A stretch of 64,000 nt of DNA, taken from NCBI GenBank assembly GCA_963697455.1, contig CAVOOI010000034.1, positions 1 to 64,000 on the forward strand. Direction: 5' to 3'. The DNA is from JAFEDN01 sp963697455 (GTDB taxonomy: Bacteria; Pseudomonadota; Gammaproteobacteria; Coxiellales; Coxiellaceae). The notes beneath the pieces were generated by a model. That model searched no databases. It was not told the DNA's origin and saw only the letters and a list, made by a program, of their open reading frames with translations. Below are positions 46,645 through 55,800 of this stretch, in pieces. Made by a program: the position numbers and the translations under genes. The stretch's first letter is position 1, and each line of letters starts with the position of its first letter.

Positions 46645-47189
46645 TAGAATCCAGGACGAGATGAAGAAGGGGCGGTATGTTTCAACTGCTCTGCTTGCTC
46701 ATAAATATCTTCCGATTCAGTCTGGACGCGGATGGAAAATGGGCAGTCTTCCTGGCTGTCGGTTTCACAATTTTGATAACCACCCAGATTAGCGCTCCAT
46801 TTACCGGCTTTAGGAGAATATGCGAGTACTTTAAAAGCAAGCACTACTGGAAAATCAGTATTTAACTCTCCGCGATACACGCAAAAGATTTGTCCAACAT
46901 TAGTTCCGCGCCACTGAGCGCCGGAAAAGCGGGTAATATTGTTGACAAAAGAAAGATCAAAACTTTTCCAACCGCCCTCTGCCGACCAGGTTCTGGTCTC
47001 AGGATCTTTGTTTAGGGCATTGATGGCAGGGCAATAGAATAAATTTTTCACTGTCTGCGGCTTATTCATAGAGACGTCGGGGCCGCCGGCATTAGCCAAG
47101 CCGGGAAGAAGCATAACTAAAGCCATTAAACCCAGTTTACACGGCACATTAACTGGCGACAGCCGTAAATTGAAAAAATATGATACCAT
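46644..47189 (-). CDS. Secreted/periplasmic protein of unknown function
   Basis: 181 aa. A signal peptide is visible but with a long n-region (LGLMALVMLLPGLANA near residues 19-34), so an internal start at MALVM is possible. The mature part has four cysteines (YCPA, IFCVY, NCETD, DCPFS) likely in two disulfides, and conserved-looking Trp residues (RTWSAEGGWKSF). It may belong to the DUF3757-type proteins seen in Legionella, but I am not sure. First gene of the six-gene operon leading to hemY. Confidence 0.65.
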   Translation of the reverse strand: MVSYFFNLRLSPVNVPCKLGLMALVMLLPGLANAGGPDVSMNKPQTVKNLFYCPAINALNKDPETRTWSAEGGWKSFDLSFVNNITRFSGAQWRGTNVGQIFCVYRGELNTDFPVVLAFKVLAYSPKAGKWSANLGGYQNCETDSQEDCPFSIRVQTESEDIYEQAEQLKHTAPSSSRPGF

Positions 47190-47297
47190 AATGTTCTATT
47201 TTACCGAATATTTTAAGCATGGCAACAGTAAAGAGCACTGTCATTAAGTTAAGCACAATATAACGGAGTGCTTTTTCGAATTTAGACGCATTTGCAA

Positions 47298-47451
47298 GTT
47301 AATATTTCCCGCCGCCGCCAAGCGCGCCAGCTACGGGGTGGACGCGGAGCCTCTTGCGCGCGCAGCGAAGCGAGCACGTAAGAGGCGCAGCGGACAGGAC
47401 CCCTCATGCGGTCTATCCGCAATGGGCTTGGCGGCGGCGGGAAATATTAAC
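47298..47451. repeat. 154-bp element with 26-bp perfect terminal inverted repeats
   Basis: The ends GTTAATATTTCCCG...GCCAAGC (47298-47323) and their exact reverse complement (47426-47451) frame a GC-rich core that has its own inverted arms (GGGGT/ACCCC and GCCTCTTGCG/CGTAAGAGGC with one mismatch). It could fold as one long nested stem. No coding potential. It ends 36 bp before the apaH start codon. Confidence 0.8.
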
Positions 47452-47486
47452 GATGTTTGGGCAAAATTTTTTATAGGATTCACCGA

Positions 47487-48296
47487 ATGGCGACTTATAT
47501 TATTGGCGACGTACAAGGATGCTACACCGAATTGCAGTGGTTATTAGCAAAGGTGGATTACAACCCGCAGCGTGACCGGCTGGGATTCGTGGGTGATTTA
47601 GTGAATCGCGGCCCAGATTCGCTGGCGGTGCTGCGATTTATCAAAAGTTTACCGGACCCATTCGTGGTGCTGGGTAATCATGATCTTTATTTATTGGCCA
47701 TTGGCTATGGTGCGGTTGTTTATAAGGGCGGCCATACTTTGCAAGCTGTTTTGGAAGCGCCTGATAAATTGGAACTACTGGATTGGTTGCGTCACCAATC
47801 CTTGGTCATTTATTTGCAAGCTTTTGACACCATCCTTGTGCATGCCGGTGTTCCTCCGCAATGGCGATTGCCGGAATTATTAGCCAATGCTGAAGAAGCG
47901 GCTATGCAATTGCGCGGCGCAGATTTTATAAATCAATTGCGCGACCTTGAATTCCACCGCAACGAGCCTATGCAATGGAGCTCGGGACTGAAAGAACAAG
48001 AGCGGATTCGATATATTGTCAATGCATTGACGCGAATGCGGTTTTGCACCGCCGAAGGGACACTAGAGCTAACCAATAAAACCGCACAATCAGATGCATC
48101 GAAATTATTTCGTCCTTGGTACGATTGGTACCAGCTGCCGCACCGAGTACTGTTTGGCCATTGGGCGGCTTTGGAGGGACGTCCTGTTCATGAGCGTTGC
48201 GAAGCATTAGACACCGGCTGCGTGTGGGGCCGAGAGTTGACCGCATACCGTTTAGAAGATGGCCTCCGTTTCAGCGTGCAGGCTCAGCATCCTTAG
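47487..48296 (+). CDS. apaH: Symmetrical bis(5'-nucleosyl)-tetraphosphatase (Ap4A hydrolase)
   Basis: 269 aa from the ATG at 47487 (ten residues more are possible upstream but not conserved). Metallophosphatase motifs: GDVQGCYTEL at residue 7, GDLVNRGPDS near 36, GNHDLY near 63, and a histidine pair region FGHWAAL near 233. It splits Ap4A into two ADP and limits stress alarmones and mRNA capping. Its 3' end overlaps folA (convergent) by 26 bp; apaH and folA are neighbours in many gammaproteobacteria. Confidence 0.96.
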   Translation: MATYIIGDVQGCYTELQWLLAKVDYNPQRDRLGFVGDLVNRGPDSLAVLRFIKSLPDPFVVLGNHDLYLLAIGYGAVVYKGGHTLQAVLEAPDKLELLDWLRHQSLVIYLQAFDTILVHAGVPPQWRLPELLANAEEAAMQLRGADFINQLRDLEFHRNEPMQWSSGLKEQERIRYIVNALTRMRFCTAEGTLELTNKTAQSDASKLFRPWYDWYQLPHRVLFGHWAALEGRPVHERCEALDTGCVWGRELTAYRLEDGLRFSVQAQHP

Positions 48297-48774
48297 TCCG
48301 ATCGAGTTGAAGGGTACGGAAAGCAAACGGGTTATCATCATTGGCAGGATGAAATAAGCAGTTGCTTTCGCGCCATTCGGTTAGGTTCCACTCAGGGAAA
48401 TAAGTGTCGCCAGGCGGGTCACAATCAATCATGGTTAAATACATGCGCTGAGCCATCGGCAAAGTTTGCTGATATAGCATAGCGCCTCCAATCACCATCA
48501 GTTCTTCGTCAAGAGGGATTGCAGTCAGGGCGGTTTCTAAAGAAGGAAAAATTTCGCAGCCCCGCACATGTAAATCAACTTGATGGCTAATAACCAGATT
48601 ACGCCGATGCGGTAACGCTCGGCCAATGCTCTCAAAGGTGCGTCTCCCCATCAGGATCGTTTTCCCCAGAGTAATTTTTTTAAAATAGGCTAATTCCGCA
48701 GGTAAATGCCAGGGCATTTTCCCCTCGTAGCCGATAACCCGGCGATTACTCATGGCGGCGATTAAGGAGAGCAT
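48271..48774 (-). CDS. folA: Dihydrofolate reductase
   Basis: 167 aa from the ATG at 48774, preferred to 48804 because LSLIAAMSNRRVIGYEGKMPWHLP is the standard N-terminus (given here as ISLIAAMS-type start, then PWHLPAELAYFKK). Other motifs: LMGRRTFESIG and VIGGAMLYQQ. It reduces dihydrofolate with NADPH. The start overlaps the 3' end of the decayed histidine kinase. Confidence 0.95.
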   Translation of the reverse strand: MLSLIAAMSNRRVIGYEGKMPWHLPAELAYFKKITLGKTILMGRRTFESIGRALPHRRNLVISHQVDLHVRGCEIFPSLETALTAIPLDEELMVIGGAMLYQQTLPMAQRMYLTMIDCDPPGDTYFPEWNLTEWRESNCLFHPANDDNPFAFRTLQLDRTKDAEPAR

Positions 48775-51065
48775 AATTGGTATAACCCAAATCGTTGCAG
48801 GCAAGCGCGGGCGTTATCTAGAGTCAGAGGTTTAGGAATAATATCGTCAAAGCCGGTTTCCAAGCAAATGTCAGGATAATCCCGCTCCAATTGAGCGGTT
48901 AAGGCTACAATTGGCGTGAGGCGGTGTTTGGGCGCCGATTGACGAATTTGTTTTACTGCCCAAAAACCATCGTGATCAGGTAAACCGATATCCATAAAAA
49001 TTAAATCGTAGGATTCCCGCTGGGTTAACTCAAGAGCTTGAGTAGCCGTGCCAGCAATATCTACATAGCTATTTAATTTATTCAGCAGTGAAATGACTAT
49101 TTGTTGAATTAAAACATTATCTTCAACCACCAGTATAGATAGTTGCTGGGCCCCTTTTACCAAGGATTGCTTTAAAGCTATCGCAGGCCGTGCGCTCAAA
49201 ATAGCGGCTTGATTTTTCGAGAATTCATCTATCTGAATGGGGGCGACTTTTTTTTCACTCAGTTCAAGTGGCAAACTGACAAAAAAACGCGAGCCTTTAC
49301 CCACTTCGCTGGTAACCCATATTTTGCCGCCCAGTTTGGCAATCGATTTTTTGATGATAGCTAGCCCAAGGCCGCTGTTATAATGCTGACTTTGATGCAT
49401 AGGATTGATTTGATAAAAGCTCTCGAAAATTTTTGTCAGATGTTCTTCGGGAATGCCGATTCCGGTGTCTTCGATAATCATCAACAGTGGAAAAAAGCCT
49501 TTTGCCATTGTTGGCTCATTATCGTCACGCATAACCTTCACGGTTAACTCACCTTGTTGGGTAAACTTAAATGCATTGCTGATAAGATTTAACACTATCT
49601 GCTGCAGCAGGAAAGAATTACTCATGAATTGACGAGGCGTGTGATCAGAATAAATAATATTAAAAGCGATATTTTTTTGCTGCATGACGGGAATAAACAA
49701 TGCCCTCATCTGCTGAGTTAGCTCATAGAAATCAACGGGCTCGTTAATGAGCGGTAGCGCTTCGTCAAATTCCAGCTTGGTGAGATGAATGACATTGTTG
49801 AGTAAAGATAATAGTTCTCTTGCTGGGGTTAACGAATCGGTTATTTCAGGATGAAATGTTTGGGATATTCTTTCCCCCAGCCAAGTCGCTATCCCGTTAA
49901 TGCCTGATAATGGTGTGCGAATATCATGGCTAATGTTCGCAATGAACCGGCTTTTCGCTTGACTAAACGCGGCTCAGCCCTTCGTTTCGCTATTTCCAGC
50001 TTGTTTTCGATTGCCACTAACTCAGTAATGTCAGTGGATATCCCTAAAATGAAACCGACAGCCTCACCTTTTTCATTTAACAGTGGGGATTTATAGCCTA
50101 AAAAGAATTTTTCCTCTCCATTCAACATGACTCGTTCACGTGTGATCGCGACTTGTTTAGTTTGCATGATTTTGATGTCTTGTTCGCGGATTTGTTGTGC
50201 TAAGGCCGGGTCCCAAACTAGCGTTCCGCTAAATCAAAAACGGTGGTGCCAATATATCATGCGCCGGCTGTTCAGCCCTACGCATTAAGCGGCTGATCAT
50301 TACAACCAATAGCGCTGCTTTTTCGCCATCTAACCAATAAATATTGCTGGGAGAAGACAAGAGAACTTTCTCAAGATAAAAATCAGTGGCATGTTTGCTG
50401 GCGATTAGTTGCGATTCCATAATTTTGCGCTGGGTGATATCGGCTGGAAATTCCAAGAATGCCTTGAATCTGGCCATCGGCGTCAAAAAATGGGGCTTTC
50501 TAAGATAGAAACTCAATGCGTGGAGTCACTGCCTTCCTCAAAAAGTCTGCGATCTCCCTCAGGTAATAATCTCTTGATTATTTTACAAATACTGGCCTCG
50601 AGGTCGGGGCTATATCCAGGGCTTAAGCATAATTCCTCACAGTTTTCCCCCGCAGGTCACTGTTAGTTTGATAACCCAGGGCGTTAGCTTGCGCATGATT
50701 ACACAGTAACATGCGATTTTCTTTGTCGAACCAGTAAATATGGAGTCCTTCATAACCTGCATCACAATACTGGATAAATAAGAATCGCTTTCATTTAATA
50801 TTTTCCCGATTAAAACTGTTTCATTGATAATCCGCCAGGAAATAATGTGGCCAGTGCGGGTTTTGGTAGCAGCCTCTTTTTTGGCTAGGTCCATCGGTTC
50901 AAGTCCCCGAGATTGGCAGGCCGACTGGTAAGACTGTCCCAATAGCGCAGCTTTAGTGCAGTTAAAGTATCTGAGTGCTTCGCGATTGGCTGCTAAAATC
51001 TGTTGTTTATCATCCAGTAATATAACAACATCGCTCAAATGGTCATAAATATCGAGTAAGTTCAT
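48762..51065 (-). pseudogene. PAS-containing hybrid histidine kinase, frameshifted
   Basis: The minus strand gives, across several frames: a PAS domain (LSDVVILLDDKQQILAANRE), then IYWFDKENRMLLCNH out of frame near 50720, a further PAS piece around 50230-50520, then GFILGISTDITELVAIENKL (PAS-associated C-terminal) near 50080. The phosphoacceptor motif ANISHDIRTPLSG follows in a new frame near 49930, then a complete ATPase (NLISNAFKF N-box, EDTGIGIP, GLGLAI) and a receiver with FMDIGLPDHDG (phospho-Asp) and PKPL. The ORF from about 49960 to 48762 is open and contains H-box, ATPase and receiver. Without the frameshifts it would be a protein of about 760 aa. Partner regulator not seen. Confidence 0.8.
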
Positions 51066-51138
51066 GTGTTCATCCTACAGTTATAATCAGAACATCACCT
51101 CCTACTCCTATGAGTTGTTCCTGGATTATCTTTGTATT

Positions 51139-52598
51139 TTACATGATTAAACAGTTGCCGCATAGATTAAATATTCCTGATTTTTGGGATTGGGTGGGAT
51201 CGGGTTTTTTTGATGCCAATTTAAAGAAAGAAGTTGAGGTAGTTGGACTAATTGTTGGAGTAGAAGCTCGTCTGTTGGAGGAGGGCGTCGGGAGTTCTGA
51301 CACATAGACGTCAGGAGGTAATTCTCCTTTGAATATTAGAGTATCGATTAAACTCGTTTTTGTACTTTCCGGGAGAGCGGAAACCAATATATGGGCCATC
51401 ATTTTGATCGCATCAGGATTAACGAGACGAGGTGTTTTGACCACTTGAGAAGATGAGGTCTGTAGTGTATCGAGTAAAGGCTCGAACGGTTTTAATGAAC
51501 TATTACCAAGCGGTAGATTTCCATCTGACTCGCTCTCTCTCTACTTTCTTCTATTTCATCTATTGCTGGTGAGTTATCCTGAGAGCTGGGAGGAGTGGCT
51601 TTTGCGAGAATGGAATTTTCTTTATCGTCGTCCCGGTCCCGCCGTAAAGGTGAACGGCTTAATTTCTTTTCCTCAACTGGTTGAGTAAGATGGATATTAA
51701 CACGCACCCATTGCATGGCGTCAGGCGTTGCGGGACAGAAACGCTTGATTACTAATCGCAATAAGTGATTCCCGTCTTTGGTGGTGGGGTCTGGTTTCTT
51801 TGATCCTTTATAATATAAGCAGTGTGGTTTTAATTTCTGAGCAACCAATGCAAACATTGCCATTTCCATGGTAGCCCCAGCGATTAATTGTTGCCGGACT
51901 AATTGCGCATAATCCATAGGAGTTTTATTTTTTTCTTCATAAGTGATGCAATAAAGCTCGCCTTTTTTCCAGCGCTCGATAAGTGTCCGGTAATTACGGT
52001 AAATTTTTGCTTCCACAAAAGTATGAAAAGCTTTTGCGATTTCTTGGTCTTCTACAGTCCCTCCTTTAGTGGATGCTATATGCAAAAGATCCCGCTGAAT
52101 TTGCTTACAGTCCTCCCGGTCACGGGCCGCAGCATAAGGAAAAATATAATGAATATCATTTTCCTTATCCTCCAGCCGTCGCTCGGGATTTGCAAATATC
52201 TCGTCAAGAGTTTTTTGAACCTCTTCCTGCCATTTTTTTTCATCATGTTCAGCTCTCAATCGCGAAGCCCGTTTGATTACGTCTAAATGAATATAATCCT
52301 CAGGGTCAGGTTTTGTATAACGGACTGCATGAACTATTGTGTAGTGCTCGTCAGCGGAAGAAATCCCCGGCATGATCATTAATTGTTTTGCTTTGCAATG
52401 AATCAGAGATTTGAGTTCGCTCTCAAGCATCGGCGCGCTGATGGTCAACTCGGGTGCAGGCGCAGCAACGCGGTAGGAGAACTGAGGGCTTAGAGCAAAT
52501 GCAATCCCAGCTTCTGGTTCGTTCGGGAACCCGGAAATTTTCTTTCTGTACTCACCAAAATTTATAGTGGATAAAGTGTAGTAGTCTGTTGGTTTCAT
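51139..52598 (-). pseudogene. Orphan protein with frame change in a (CT)5 tract
   Basis: The first ORF (MKPTDYYTLSTINFGEYRKK, from 52598) gives 368 aa of unknown, highly charged protein with a region SRSPLRRDRDDDKENS. After ESRERAS it reads into a short unrelated tail and stops at 51492. In the next frame GNLPLGNSSLKPFEPLLDTLQ continues openly to 51139, making about 485 aa in total. The switch lies at or next to a CT dinucleotide tract (51533-51542), where one or two bases of slippage would restore the frame. No known family; effector-like by composition. Confidence 0.6.
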
Positions 52599-53068
52599 TT
52601 TGCTTCCTCTTTAATGATTTCATATCAGTTTAGCTTAATTAATCGTCAACTTAATTTAATGCTTACTAAAATCAAAATTCTATATAGATCTGTTATATAA
52701 GGCGCTCATTATTCTTGGTTAGGTTAAGAAACGCCGCGCCTTTTAAGTTCTCCCACTAATTAAAAAGGGAGCAAGTTTTAATTAGTTTAAAATTATTCGC
52801 TGGGGATTTTACCGTTTTTATGTTTTATCCGCAAACACTGATTTCGTCCCAGCGAGTTCCATATTCTATGCGCCAACCAAAAGTTTTTTATTCACTATTC
52901 GCCTAGTAACATTTTTCAGAATATATTTTTAAGCTAAAATCTGTAAGAAATTCTCTATATCTTAACCAAGAAAATTAAAAAATACAATAGAAATCTCCCC
53001 ATGAGGTTGCTGAATTAATGATAAGGTCTTATGATAAGCCACTTCTCATAGAATAGGATCCTAAATAA
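52599..53068. other. 470-bp AT-rich region upstream of the cytochrome/cox operon
   Basis: No ORF or RNA gene seen. It lies between two divergently oriented genes and must hold the promoter of the respiratory operon. A weak inverted repeat (CCTTTTAAGTTCTCCC with nearby AATTAAAAAGGG) occurs near 52738-52770. No clear -35/-10 pair could be chosen. Confidence 0.4.
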
Positions 53069-54622
53069 ATGATGTACCGGACATGGGTGGTTTTCGCATT
53101 CGCTATTGCCAGCGCGATGGTTGGTCTTGCGCAAGGAATAGCCGCTGACAATACTGCAGCGCCCGCCGTTGCGCCCGGCGCCTCCGCTGTGGGCGTTGAA
53201 CAATATGCGCAATATCCAAAAATCAATTATGGGTCGGGTACAAAATCTGATCAATTAAAACGTGGGGAATACTTGGTGAAGATGGGCGATTGCGTCGCTT
53301 GCCATACCGCGCCCGGCGGGCAAGCCTTTGCCGGCGGGTTAGCTTTTGATACTCCATTTGGTACGATATATAGTCCTAACATCACGCCTGACAAGCAACA
53401 CGGTATCGGTCAATGGACCAATGCTCAGTTTTACAAAGCAGTGCGGGAAGGTATTGCCCCAGACGGCAGCTATTTTTATCCTGCCTTCCCTTTCCCTTAT
53501 TATAATAAACTCACTGATCAGGATTTACAGGATATCAGAGCTTATTTAAACGCCATTCCCGCCGTACCTAAACCTAATCTCGACAACCACATGATGTTTC
53601 CTTTTAATTGGCGATTTTTACAGCTAGGTTGGCGGCTGATGTTTTTTGAGTTTCAAAAAACCGGCGCTTATCAACCTAATCCTGATCATGACATTAACTG
53701 GAACCGAGGTGCTTATTTAGTGCTCAGTTTGGGGCATTGTGATATGTGCCACACACCTATGTACTACATGCTGTCTAAACAATTCGTACTCGGTGCGCCT
53801 ATCCAAAAATACCATTTGGCCGGCGGGTTTGTGAATGGTTTTTATGCGCCCAATATTACGGGAAGCCGGATGAAAGACGTTTCCGTTGAGCAATTAGCCG
53901 ATGTATTTTTGCATGATAAATTACTGGAAGGCGGAGCTGTGCAAGGGCCGATGCGAGAAGCCAATCATGATAGCTTTGAATATTTAACTCCAGAAGACAT
54001 AAGCGCTATTCATAGCTATCTGGTTACCGTTAAAAGTAAAACAGTACCGCAGCCCAAAACGGGATCTGGTCTAGAGGCAGGTAAAAAAATCTATGATCAG
54101 TATTGCGTAGGTTGTCACGCCACCGGTGCGGGCGGCGCTCCCAAATTTGGCGACGCAACCGCCTGGGGGCCTTTAGTGAAGCAAGGAATGGAAACTTTAT
54201 ACCATAATGCACTCCACGGTATCGATGGGATGCCGCCTAAAGGTACCTGTGCAACTTGCACGGAGGACGACATCAAAAATACCGTTCAATATATTGTGAG
54301 CCAAAGCATTGGCGCTCAAGCCACTGCGCCGGCCCAAGCTCCAAAGCAATTAACACTTGACGATGGCAAGGCAATTTATGAACAATATTGTCAAGCATGT
54401 CATAATGGCAACTACTCTGGCGCGCCTAAGTTGGGTGATAAAGCGGCATGGCAGCCGTTGATCAGCAAGGGGATGGATATCTTAATTTTAAATACCGTCC
54501 AGGGCATCGGTAATATGCCAGCCAATGGCAGTTGCGCCAAATGCAACACTGCGCAAATTAAAGCCGCAGTCAAATACATGGTAAATGAGAGTAAGACCGA
54601 AGGCGATTACATGCTGTGGTAA
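53069..54622 (+). CDS. Tetraheme cytochrome c, first gene of the cox operon
   Basis: 517 aa with signal peptide (WVVFAFAIASAMVGLAQGIA). Four heme-binding CXXCH motifs: CVACH near residue 77, CDMCH near 228, CVGCH near 350 and CQACH near 444. The first two lie in domains like the cytochrome subunit of alcohol/gluconate dehydrogenases; the last two are cytochrome c5-like, each with the extra C-x-x-C (CATC, CAKC) after MPPKG/MPANG. It probably carries electrons from the bc1 complex to the oxidase or feeds them from a periplasmic dehydrogenase (inference). Next gene is 22 bp downstream. Confidence 0.92.
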   Translation: MMYRTWVVFAFAIASAMVGLAQGIAADNTAAPAVAPGASAVGVEQYAQYPKINYGSGTKSDQLKRGEYLVKMGDCVACHTAPGGQAFAGGLAFDTPFGTIYSPNITPDKQHGIGQWTNAQFYKAVREGIAPDGSYFYPAFPFPYYNKLTDQDLQDIRAYLNAIPAVPKPNLDNHMMFPFNWRFLQLGWRLMFFEFQKTGAYQPNPDHDINWNRGAYLVLSLGHCDMCHTPMYYMLSKQFVLGAPIQKYHLAGGFVNGFYAPNITGSRMKDVSVEQLADVFLHDKLLEGGAVQGPMREANHDSFEYLTPEDISAIHSYLVTVKSKTVPQPKTGSGLEAGKKIYDQYCVGCHATGAGGAPKFGDATAWGPLVKQGMETLYHNALHGIDGMPPKGTCATCTEDDIKNTVQYIVSQSIGAQATAPAQAPKQLTLDDGKAIYEQYCQACHNGNYSGAPKLGDKAAWQPLISKGMDILILNTVQGIGNMPANGSCAKCNTAQIKAAVKYMVNESKTEGDYMLW

Positions 54623-54644
54623 GCCTGTAAGAAGGATATGTAAT

Positions 54645-55790
54645 ATGAAAAAATGGCTATTGCGAATATTAATATTTATTGCAGTCTGTTGCGGGGTGAA
54701 TCTGCCCGTGATGGCTGATGATTTGCCAAAATTTAATATGACTCCTGGGGTAACGCCGATCAGCCAGCAAATTTATACCCTGCATATGCTGATTTTTTAT
54801 GTCTGTGTGGTGATCGGCGTCATTGTGTTTGGTGTGCTGATTTATTCATTGATTGAACACCGTAAATCCAAAGGGGAAAAGCCGGCTGATTTTCATTCTA
54901 GCTTAAGTATAGAATTGCTTTGGGCGATCATTCCTTTCGTTATTTTAATTTTAATGGCTATTCCTGCCACTAAAGTCTTAATTGCGATGGATGACACATC
55001 AAAACCCGAGCTCAATATTAAAGTCACCGGTTATCAATGGAAATGGCAGTACGAATACTTAGATTACGGGATCAAGTTTTTTAGTAACTTATCCACTCCC
55101 CAAGCGCAAATAGATGGAACAGAGCCAAAAGGTCAATGGTATTTGTTAGAAGTAGACCATCCCTTAGTTGTCCCGATCCATAAAAAAATCCGGTTTTTGG
55201 TGACAGCTAATGACGTTATTCATTCTTGGTGGGTGCCGGCATTAGGCATAAAACGGGATGCCATTCCGGGATTTATTTATGAAGCCTGGGCATCCATTGA
55301 TAGACCAGGAATTTACCGTGGTCAATGCGCTGAGCTTTGTGGAGTACACCACGGATTTATGCCGATTGTGGTTGAAGCAAAAACTCAAGCAGATTTTGAT
55401 AAATGGGTAGCTCAAAACAGTCCCAGCAACCAACCTGCCGCATCAACCGCTCCCATGACTCAAGATGCGTTGATGAGTGAAGGTCAACAGATATACACCA
55501 CTACCTGCAGTGTTTGCCATAAGCCTGATGGCGGTGGAATGCCGCCGGCGTTTCCAGCATTGCGCGGTAGTAAAATCGCGAACGGAGCGGTGGCAGGACA
55601 TATTGATATTGTGTTGCATGGTAAACCAGGCACGGCAATGCAAGCGTTTGGGCCGCAGCTTACCGACGAGCAGATTGCTGCCGTCATTACTTACGAACGG
55701 AATAGCTGGGGCAATGGTGATAAAAGCAAATTCGGTGATCAAGCTGGTGGTATTGTGCAACCTGCCGATATCGCGAAAGCACGCAAATGA
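54645..55790 (+). CDS. coxB: Cytochrome c oxidase subunit II with fused cytochrome c
   Basis: 381 aa from the ATG at 54645 (AGAAGGAT upstream). Signal peptide, two membrane helices (about 40-65 and 85-105), the cupredoxin domain with the CuA site CAELCGVHHGFM (two Cys, His, Met) near residue 230, and a C-terminal cytochrome c domain with CSVCH near 288 and a distal Met in GKPGTAMQAFG. So electrons enter through the fused heme to CuA. Typical of caa3/aa3 enzymes of this group. Ten bp before coxA. Confidence 0.97.
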   Translation: MKKWLLRILIFIAVCCGVNLPVMADDLPKFNMTPGVTPISQQIYTLHMLIFYVCVVIGVIVFGVLIYSLIEHRKSKGEKPADFHSSLSIELLWAIIPFVILILMAIPATKVLIAMDDTSKPELNIKVTGYQWKWQYEYLDYGIKFFSNLSTPQAQIDGTEPKGQWYLLEVDHPLVVPIHKKIRFLVTANDVIHSWWVPALGIKRDAIPGFIYEAWASIDRPGIYRGQCAELCGVHHGFMPIVVEAKTQADFDKWVAQNSPSNQPAASTAPMTQDALMSEGQQIYTTTCSVCHKPDGGGMPPAFPALRGSKIANGAVAGHIDIVLHGKPGTAMQAFGPQLTDEQIAAVITYERNSWGNGDKSKFGDQAGGIVQPADIAKARK

Positions 55791-55800
55791 GGTTTAATTC

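Noticed and set aside
47338..47547. ORF through the 154-bp inverted-repeat element
   Set aside because: Its sequence is the palindromic element itself read as protein; Arg/Ala-rich artefact.
53015..53254. Minus-strand ORFs over the cytochrome c start
   Set aside because: Antisense to a signal peptide and heme domain of clear identity; no supporting site.
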